Shown one piece after another: positions 6,406 to 11,064 of a DNA stretch of 11,064 nucleotides. This DNA is from a candidate division CSSED10-310 bacterium. GTDB taxonomy: Bacteria; CSSED10-310; JAFGJC01. The translations under genes and the position numbers were made by a program. The DNA is taken from assembly GCA_016929305.1 (NCBI GenBank), contig JAFGJC010000105.1:1-11064 (forward strand), read 5' to 3'. Every line of letters begins with the position of its first letter. Position 1 is the stretch's first letter. Under the pieces are notes generated by a model. That model was not told the DNA's origin. It did no database searches and was given only the letters and a program-made list of their open reading frames with translations.

Positions 6406-7545
6406 TTAGCTAGTCACATACTTTTGGAGGAAAGTCTGCAACTCTGTTATCAAGCCAATCATTGTTGATTTCTCTTCATAAAAGGCATCGAGAGTTTTAG
6501 TTACGCTTTTCTTTGCGCGATTCAGATTAGTTGTCAACCTTGGCAAGTTCGCTACTCTATCTCTGAAGAACCTGTTAGATTTCTGAGAGTCAATCAAGTG
6601 CTTCTCAACGCTTTCCAAAATATTCGAAAATGCTCTAAGCTCATCGCCGAACTTGTAATTATAATCACCCAATACGATAACTGACTGTAAAGATTTTTGT
6701 AGTGCTTTTGAAAGGTGATCTGAGAACAAAGGGACTGCTTCCTCCATTTTGGTTACGTATTTTTTGAAATCAGCAGCAAGATTATTGCTCGCTGTTTTAG
6801 AAAACTTCAAATTGATGGAACCATCGAAGTTCTTTGCACGATCAAAATCCCTTGTTCTCTCTTCCCATACCTTGTTTAAATCTTGAGTTATTTCAACGAT
6901 GCGTTCCGTATCCTGCTTCACTGCTTTCATGTTCTCCATCGCGGCTTCCATCAATTCAATAAATCCCTCATCCTCATCTTCTCTCTCCGTAATCAATTGA
7001 AGAACCTTATTTTTCCTCCAATCTGCAATTAACGAAGATAGGCCTATGCGCATTAAGCTGCAAAGCTCATCAGACTCGTTAAACTCCCGATAATATACCC
7101 CTTTTGATATGGAGATTTTCTTTTTGAAATTCTGAACTTCTGCAATCTGATCTGGTACGATCTGACTTGGTGGAATCGGTTTATCTTTAAAATAGAACAT
7201 AATGTGATTTGCACGGGGATCATCGCAATATCTCTTGTATGCAATCTGGAATTCCTCTACAGTTCCCGAATCAGCTCTTTTTGTTTGACTACCAATCCGT
7301 GACCACAATATCCCAATGAACACCTGATACGTGCCAGAGACTTGTTTATTAATGACATCCTGTGCATCCTCACCAACGCCTGGATATGTATGAGTTTCCC
7401 ACTTAATTAACTCGAATTGAACATTGACCAGCTTTTTTAGCCAGATATTCATCTCGTTTATGGTTTTCTCAACCTGTAGTCTCTCATTAGAAACATCGCC
7501 AGGAGATGCGAGGAAAACGCTAACTAAATGTGGTCTTTCAGTCAT
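6406..7545 (-). CDS. DUF4062 (TIR-like) protein with helical C-terminal region, candidate defence effector
   Basis: A 379-residue protein. Residues about 6-170 match DUF4062: VSVFLASPGDVSNER (8-22), FELIKWETHTYPG (44-56), a central strand VFIGILWSRIG (75-85) and GTVEEF (94-99). DUF4062 is generally regarded as related to TIR domains and often sits at the N-terminus of NTPase-containing defence or signalling proteins; the Glu pair in GTVEEF lies where TIR enzymes carry the catalytic Glu. No NTPase motif follows here. Instead residues about 190-379 are highly charged and helical (for example EAAMENMKAVKQDTERIVEI), suggesting coiled-coil oligomerisation. It starts 13 bp after the nuclease-like gene and is surely co-transcribed with it. 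I infer an effector or sensor role in phage defence; enzymatic activity is not established from the sequence. Confidence 0.72.
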   Translation of the reverse strand: MTERPHLVSVFLASPGDVSNERLQVEKTINEMNIWLKKLVNVQFELIKWETHTYPGVGEDAQDVINKQVSGTYQVFIGILWSRIGSQTKRADSGTVEEFQIAYKRYCDDPRANHIMFYFKDKPIPPSQIVPDQIAEVQNFKKKISISKGVYYREFNESDELCSLMRIGLSSLIADWRKNKVLQLITEREDEDEGFIELMEAAMENMKAVKQDTERIVEITQDLNKVWEERTRDFDRAKNFDGSINLKFSKTASNNLAADFKKYVTKMEEAVPLFSDHLSKALQKSLQSVIVLGDYNYKFGDELRAFSNILESVEKHLIDSQKSNRFFRDRVANLPRLTTNLNRAKKSVTKTLDAFYEEKSTMIGLITELQTFLQKYVTS

Positions 7546-7558
7546 CCTTTCTTCCTCA

Positions 7559-9046
7559 TCAGATTGATATAGACTTAGTCCAATTCTCCAGCACTTTTAA
7601 AGAATTCTGAAGTATGTATTCAATGGGTCTTTTAGAACCTGTCCAGGTGATAATTCCCTCGATTTCTAGAATCCCCAAAGTCATGCGTATCTTATAAACC
7701 TCAGGGACTCCTTTGAATGCGCGATTTGGTGCTATCTCTCTGCCCTCCAGCATCGAGAAAATAAGATCTGTATTGATGACATTATGACCTTCAAAAGCCA
7801 CTTTAACCGTGTCAAGAATCGTTTTGAAATGCTCCAAAGGGCAGTGGTGTTCATAGGGATTTTCTTCCCGCGCAGTGGCAACTGCTGAAGAACCCCGAAT
7901 TTCCCATTTGAAGTACCGTGATCCATATTTGCGTTTCTTGGGTTGCGTAAGTGATTTTTCTATATCCTTTTCCTCAACCTCAGGAACAACTTCATCATCG
8001 CCAGGAGTCTTGTCCTCAAGCAGGTTAGAGAACTCTCTGAAGATGTTTGCCATCTCCTTTTTTCGGATTGTCAGAACAAATTTATCAGTATCTACCTCTT
8101 CCACGCCATTGATAAACGGCAACCGCAGTAACCTGATAATATAATCAATGTCTTGGGGATCGACTTCCAATTCTTCCATTTTCTCACGGCCAGCCAGGCT
8201 GTCGAATGTAAAGTAGCCCAGGCGATCTTGAAGCAATTGCATTTCCTCAATGATTATTCGGAACTGTTCAAGCAAAATTCTTCGTGAATGATTTTGTGTC
8301 AATAAATCCGAAACCTGCTGACTGCAACCACCTTTTCCAGAGAATAGATCTCGCAGCTCCAGCAATGTAAACGGAAATTTTGCGTGAGCAAGTAGCAATT
8401 CAACAAGCTCGTCTGTTTTCAAAAGCGACACATCATACTCATTCGCTCGGAGTTCCAGGTTACCACCTGAAAAATCATGGCCGACCACAACAACAGAATC
8501 CGCTTTATTCTTTTGTTTATGATCTCTTAAAGATATCCAGTCAATTTGCCGTTCGATAATCTTGCCTGACTTACTTGTTTTTCCATCAACGTTAACCTTG
8601 AAAGACTTTCTACCAACATTTGCGGTTAACAGGACATCGGTATCCCCACTGCCTCCAATCAATTCCGCTTCAAAACCGAGTGAATCGAAAGCATCCCGCA
8701 GAAGTTTTTCGAATTCATTAGGCGAATCGCTCTTGAACTGTTTTTCTTTCAACAACTCAATCAATTCTTTACTTTCGGGAAACACCATAGCCCGTTGATC
8801 AGGGATTTCAAATTGCTCAATCAAGGTTTCACGTAAGGCGAAGTAGCCTTTTTTGATTTTTATGAAAACAGATTTATCTCCATTCCTTTTCATATCCATG
8901 TATATCCTAGACGCCATGGATGCTTGAGGTGTTTTACCCATAGTATCAATTAGGTTTTCCCGTAGGGCAATCTCAGTTATCTGCTTTGGTGTAAGTGGTC
9001 TACCTTCTCGCTTGAGGATTGTTATCGCTGCTTCTTTGAAATCCAT
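7559..9046 (-). CDS. HARE-HTH plus PD-(D/E)XK nuclease-like protein
   Basis: A 495-residue protein. Residues 2-72 look like a HARE-HTH winged helix (AAITILKREGRPLTPKQITEIA ending in KKGYFALRE), a domain known from restriction endonucleases and chromatin-linked proteins and thought to read modified DNA. Residues about 105-200 resemble an Mrr-like PD-(D/E)XK nuclease: Glu113 in FEKLLRDAFDSLGF, Asp137 in GGSGDTDVLL, then Asp154 and Lys156 in VNVDGKTS, followed by IDWISLRDH and a VVVVGHDF strand. This spacing is plausible but the family is divergent. The middle is acidic and helical; residues about 400-495 may be a second winged helix (RMTLGILEIEGIITWTG). The ATG at 9046 is chosen because a GTG at 9055 lies inside the Shine-Dalgarno sequence. 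It is the first gene of a two-gene operon with the DUF4062 protein, bracketed by repeats B and C. Confidence 0.7.
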   Translation of the reverse strand: MDFKEAAITILKREGRPLTPKQITEIALRENLIDTMGKTPQASMASRIYMDMKRNGDKSVFIKIKKGYFALRETLIEQFEIPDQRAMVFPESKELIELLKEKQFKSDSPNEFEKLLRDAFDSLGFEAELIGGSGDTDVLLTANVGRKSFKVNVDGKTSKSGKIIERQIDWISLRDHKQKNKADSVVVVGHDFSGGNLELRANEYDVSLLKTDELVELLLAHAKFPFTLLELRDLFSGKGGCSQQVSDLLTQNHSRRILLEQFRIIIEEMQLLQDRLGYFTFDSLAGREKMEELEVDPQDIDYIIRLLRLPFINGVEEVDTDKFVLTIRKKEMANIFREFSNLLEDKTPGDDEVVPEVEEKDIEKSLTQPKKRKYGSRYFKWEIRGSSAVATAREENPYEHHCPLEHFKTILDTVKVAFEGHNVINTDLIFSMLEGREIAPNRAFKGVPEVYKIRMTLGILEIEGIITWTGSKRPIEYILQNSLKVLENWTKSISI

Positions 9047-9054
9047 AACAAACA

Positions 9055-9060
9055 CCTCCT
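9055..9060 (-). promoter_or_regulatory. Ribosome binding site of nuclease-like gene (decides start)
   Basis: AGGAGG on the minus strand, 8 nt before ATG 9046. The in-frame GTG at 9055 shares its first base with this site and cannot be the start it serves. Confidence 0.85.
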
Positions 9061-9153
9061 ATTACCCTTTGATTACCTCGGATTGATTTTCACAGAATTG
9101 ACGGGTATTTACAAGCAACTTTGATGTCAGACATATCTCCCACCTGATAATTG

Positions 9154-9220
9154 ATGCAACACTGCAACGGTAGATACAAGCTGCGTGAATGAGAATTTTC
9201 CAAGTGTTGCGCTGTTGCAT
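9154..9220. repeat. Intergenic inverted repeat, copy C
   Basis: Left arm ATGCAACACTGCAACGG (9154-9170), 33-nt loop, right arm GTGTTGCGCTGTTGCAT (9204-9220). This is the best-paired copy: 8 bp, a C-C mismatch, a T-G wobble, then 5 more bp. It has the same total length and right arm as copy B, while the loops differ in sequence. It lies 107 bp upstream of the nuclease-like gene start. Confidence 0.78.
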
Positions 9221-9247
9221 GGAGTTGTCGGTAAGGGCAGTAAGTTG

Positions 9248-9352
9248 TTATGGCAGATTAAAGTCATAATCGGGATCATCTGGCGGATCTTCGAACATCA
9301 AATCACAATGTGAGTTTTTGGGATTTTTGATTAAACAGGGTATCGGTGTCAT
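9248..9352 (-). CDS. Doubtful 34-residue ORF beside repeat C
   Basis: ATG at 9352 opens a 34-codon frame with an acidic C-terminus (PPDDPDYDFNLP). It starts 22 bp after the TonB-domain lipoprotein stop on the same strand and ends 28 bp before repeat C. There is no good ribosome binding site. It could be a small real gene, the remnant of a larger one, or chance; I do not recognise it. Confidence 0.2.
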   Translation of the reverse strand: MTPIPCLIKNPKNSHCDLMFEDPPDDPDYDFNLP

Positions 9353-9374
9353 TTCGTGAACGGAAGCATAAGGG

Positions 9375-10553
9375 TTAATCAAAGAATACGGTCAAGGTTA
9401 ATTCACCCTGAACTGCTTTTCCATCTCTCATTGCCGGCTTAAATTTCCAATTCTTCACAGCCTGAACCGCATTCTCATCAAGACCATACCCCAATCCTTT
9501 GATCACCTTGGTATCGGTAACAATTCCTGAATCATTGACTGAAACCCAAACAATAACAACACCTTGTATTTTAGCCATTACGGCTTCTTCTGTGGTCTTC
9601 GGTCGCGTTTTTTCGATTACCTGCGGCAATATTAAATCACCTATCATCACTCGTTTTTCATCGGATGCAGACATATCCGGCTCTGTTTCAGAAACAGCGT
9701 CATTCCCGAGCTTAACAGGTTCTATCCTTGCCATGTCAATCTGTTTCTCGACATTGAATTCCGCTCCATTGACTGAGAATTTTCGAATCTTCAGTCCGGT
9801 CGAAACCAAAAACGGTATCTCACGCAAATCTGTCTGCAAAAGAGGGCTTCCATGGCGATGGCCCGTGTCATCCTCAACCGAGAAATCCGAAATGGTTGCT
9901 TCTGCATTCACTTCGCCTGTTCTCCTGTCGCGAACAGATACCCGGAATATAAACAAATCGTTTTCCGGAGATGAATGAAATGAAGGACCATAACGATTGT
10001 CTGAAAACGGACACCATTCCGGAGTTTTATAAACATCCAGAATACATATCTCAAGATCTTCGTTCAGCGTTTTATATTCGGAAGCTTCTGATATTGGTTC
10101 CTTTTTCGATATAGTTTTCGTTGTCTCAACATCGTCTATTTTCCAAATACCATCCTCCATAACAAAGTGATATGTTTGCAGAACATCACCCCACGCCACA
10201 TCAAGACATGCTTTATGACCATCAATTATCTCATTGCGTATTTGAGGCTCGGTTTTCTCTTTCCCTGACGGATCGACCATTCCCTTCACAAAAAGATCTT
10301 CAACGGAAACGGATATCGATTTTGCAGCAGTTTCCATTCTCACCGTATTGTTTTTTGACATCATTGTCATAAATAATTGAAAATCGTTATTCGTCGCAGC
10401 TTTATAAGCTGTCTGAAACGTTGAGGACGGCGGCTCCGACGCAGTATCGGAGCAACCCTGCAATATCATCATGCCAAGAAATATTACTCCGACAAAAAAC
10501 AACACGGAGACAAATTCAGATATCTGATTTTCTCTCTTGATGCTTTTGATCAT
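9375..10553 (-). CDS. Lipoprotein with C-terminal TonB domain
   Basis: A 392-residue protein. The N-terminus has basic residues, a hydrophobic stretch (FVSVLFFVGVIFLGMMI) and a lipobox LQGC with Cys34, so a lipid-anchored protein is predicted. Residues about 40-150 may be a small alpha/beta domain of NTF2 or DUF4878 type (ending in MEDGIWKIDDVE). A middle domain of about 120 residues is unassigned. The last 85 residues match a TonB C-terminal domain: PQVIEKTRPKTTEEA, IQGVVIVWVSVNDSGIV, IKGLGYGLDENAVQAVKNWKFKPAMRDGKAV shown here in parts. Ordinary TonB is anchored by a transmembrane helix and couples ExbBD to outer-membrane receptors; a lipid anchor makes that unlikely for this protein, so a structural or binding role is more probable. 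ATG 10553 is preferred to TTG 10568, which overlaps the GAGGAG. Confidence 0.75.
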   Translation of the reverse strand: MIKSIKRENQISEFVSVLFFVGVIFLGMMILQGCSDTASEPPSSTFQTAYKAATNNDFQLFMTMMSKNNTVRMETAAKSISVSVEDLFVKGMVDPSGKEKTEPQIRNEIIDGHKACLDVAWGDVLQTYHFVMEDGIWKIDDVETTKTISKKEPISEASEYKTLNEDLEICILDVYKTPEWCPFSDNRYGPSFHSSPENDLFIFRVSVRDRRTGEVNAEATISDFSVEDDTGHRHGSPLLQTDLREIPFLVSTGLKIRKFSVNGAEFNVEKQIDMARIEPVKLGNDAVSETEPDMSASDEKRVMIGDLILPQVIEKTRPKTTEEAVMAKIQGVVIVWVSVNDSGIVTDTKVIKGLGYGLDENAVQAVKNWKFKPAMRDGKAVQGELTLTVFFD

Positions 10554-10560
10554 GTTTCTT

Positions 10561-10566
10561 CTCCTC
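10561..10566 (-). promoter_or_regulatory. Ribosome binding site of TonB-domain lipoprotein (decides start)
   Basis: GAGGAG on the minus strand, 7 nt before ATG 10553. The upstream in-frame TTG at 10568 overlaps this site and is rejected. Confidence 0.8.
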
Positions 10567-10683
10567 AAAATTGAAAATTTATTATATTTATATCCCTATA
10601 ACCTCATAATGAATAACAAGCAACTCATGAAATGATTTATTCATAAAACGTTGTTTTTTACTCTTTTAACTGGGATCTTCCGT

Positions 10684-10944
10684 TTATTTTTCCCAGGTGA
10701 TCACCTTTTTGTCGACCAGTTTGCCGTCCTTGAACGTGGCCAGCACGGAGTATTCCTTGTCAAGGTGATACATTACCATGCCCGGGACATTCGTCTCTTC
10801 GCCGTTTCCGAAGACTCCCTCCACCTCCGCCTGCGTCATTCCCACCTGCACCTTATCGATATTCGCTTTTGTGCCGCTTCCGCCGCACCCGGCCAAGATA
10901 ATCACTGCCACTAAAATAACGACATGTTTTGTAATTGAGGGCAT
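10684..10944 (-). CDS. Small lipoprotein with BamE/SmpA-like motif
   Basis: An 86-residue protein. Residues 1-20 are a lipoprotein signal: basic start, hydrophobic core (VVILVAVIILAG), lipobox LAGC with Cys20, then a Gly/Ser linker. The rest carries IDKVQVGMTQAEVEGVFGNGEE, the typical opening of the BamE/SmpA/OmlA-like fold (a helix after a V-x-x-G-M-T-x-x-E-V motif), then two or three strands (MVMYHLD, YSVLATFKDGKLVDKKVITW). This fold is widespread in small periplasmic lipoproteins, so membership of the Bam complex does not follow. GAGGAG lies 6 nt before the ATG. GC content is clearly higher than in the defence genes, which suggests an older host gene. Confidence 0.75.
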   Translation of the reverse strand: MPSITKHVVILVAVIILAGCGGSGTKANIDKVQVGMTQAEVEGVFGNGEETNVPGMVMYHLDKEYSVLATFKDGKLVDKKVITWEK

Positions 10945-11064
10945 AGTCCACTCCTCTGTTGAATGTTATAAATCTTCAAACTCCAATTCTATCGCAACCG
11001 GCCCTGATTCACCACAAGCTTTTTTTTGTCTTCTTGAACCCACGATTTTTCAGCCGCACCGACC
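10945..11064 (-). other. Edge region, possibly the 3' end of another gene
   Basis: Contains the ribosome binding site of the small lipoprotein (10951-10956). On the minus strand one frame ends in VAIELEFEDL and TAA at 10966, 22 bp before the lipoprotein start, but is closed upstream by a TGA near the edge. Another frame open to the edge would join it by a one-base shift in the 8-base A-run (plus-strand T-run 11020-11027). This could be a frameshifted gene end or chance; 120 bp is too little to decide. Confidence 0.2.

Larger units (their letters stand above)
9047..9374. other. Intergenic region between nuclease-like gene and TonB-domain lipoprotein gene
   Basis: About 330 bp without a firm gene. 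It contains the ribosome binding site of the nuclease-like gene, an 11-bp palindrome ATGTC-A-GACAT (9124-9134), repeat copy C (9154-9220) and a doubtful 34-codon ORF (9248-9352). I find no convincing -35/-10 pair for the nuclease-DUF4062 operon, and no T-run terminator for the lipoprotein gene. Confidence 0.5.

Noticed and set aside
1947..9220. The three repeats as a CRISPR array
   Set aside because: They are kilobases apart, contain genes between them and are imperfect palindromes of unequal length; no cas gene is present.
9499..9978. 159-codon plus-strand ORF opposite the TonB-domain lipoprotein
   Set aside because: It is Ser/Thr/Ile-rich as expected of an antisense shadow, and the minus-strand protein has real motifs.
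10600..10660. AT-rich inverted repeat (AACAA ... TTGTT) near 10615-10660 as a fourth repeat copy or terminator
   Set aside because: It lacks the paired GCAAC blocks and 17-nt arms of copies A-C, the stem is broken by unpaired bases, and its T-run is on the strand opposite to the neighbouring genes.

Overview
The window looks like an accessory region of a Gram-negative (diderm) bacterium with moderately low GC. The envelope evidence is two predicted lipoproteins with lipoboxes, one carrying a TonB C-terminal domain and one a BamE/SmpA-like motif. A large surface protein has a C-terminal domain of a type I associate with environmental bacteria (Desulfobacterota, FCB-group and similar). No rRNA, tRNA or core phylogenetic marker is present, so I do not name a lineage.

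Layout, left to right. (1) Bases 2-1864 (+): 3' part of a large fibre/adhesin-like surface protein, open at the window edge, with a 93-residue tandem duplication. (2) Bases 1947-1986: repeat copy A. (3) Bases 2086-6177: a restriction-modification module. Two tandem genes (+) encode BamHI-family endonucleases that each keep the BamHI catalytic and DNA-contact residues. They converge on a three-gene minus-strand operon: a 67-aa ribbon-helix-helix regulator, an SPPY-type DNA methyltransferase, and a DPPF-type methyltransferase with an N-terminal Xre-like HTH. A consensus-like promoter and a perfect 19-bp palindromic operator lie in front of the regulator. (4) Bases 6291-6357: repeat copy B. (5) Bases 6406-9046 (-): a two-gene module of a HARE-HTH plus PD-(D/E)XK nuclease-like protein followed by a DUF4062 (TIR-like) protein with a helical C-terminus; it looks like an uncharacterised defence pair. 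(6) Bases 9154-9220: repeat copy C. (7) Bases 9248-9352: a doubtful small ORF. (8) Bases 9375-10553 and 10684-10944 (-): the two lipoproteins.

The structural point of most interest is that three related imperfect inverted repeats (17-nt arms; B and C both 67 bp with identical right arms) sit exactly at the borders of the modules: A and B bracket the restriction-modification set, B and C bracket the DUF4062/nuclease pair. They could be recombination sites (attC-like), ends of a non-autonomous element, or palindromic intergenic units. In each reading they would explain how defence modules are placed here.

Four starts were moved downstream because the first possible codon lies in or before the Shine-Dalgarno sequence: 2086 (not 2056), 5960 (not 6032), 9046 (not 9055) and 10553 (not 10568). 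All identifications come from reading the sequence and from memory of protein families; no database search was run.
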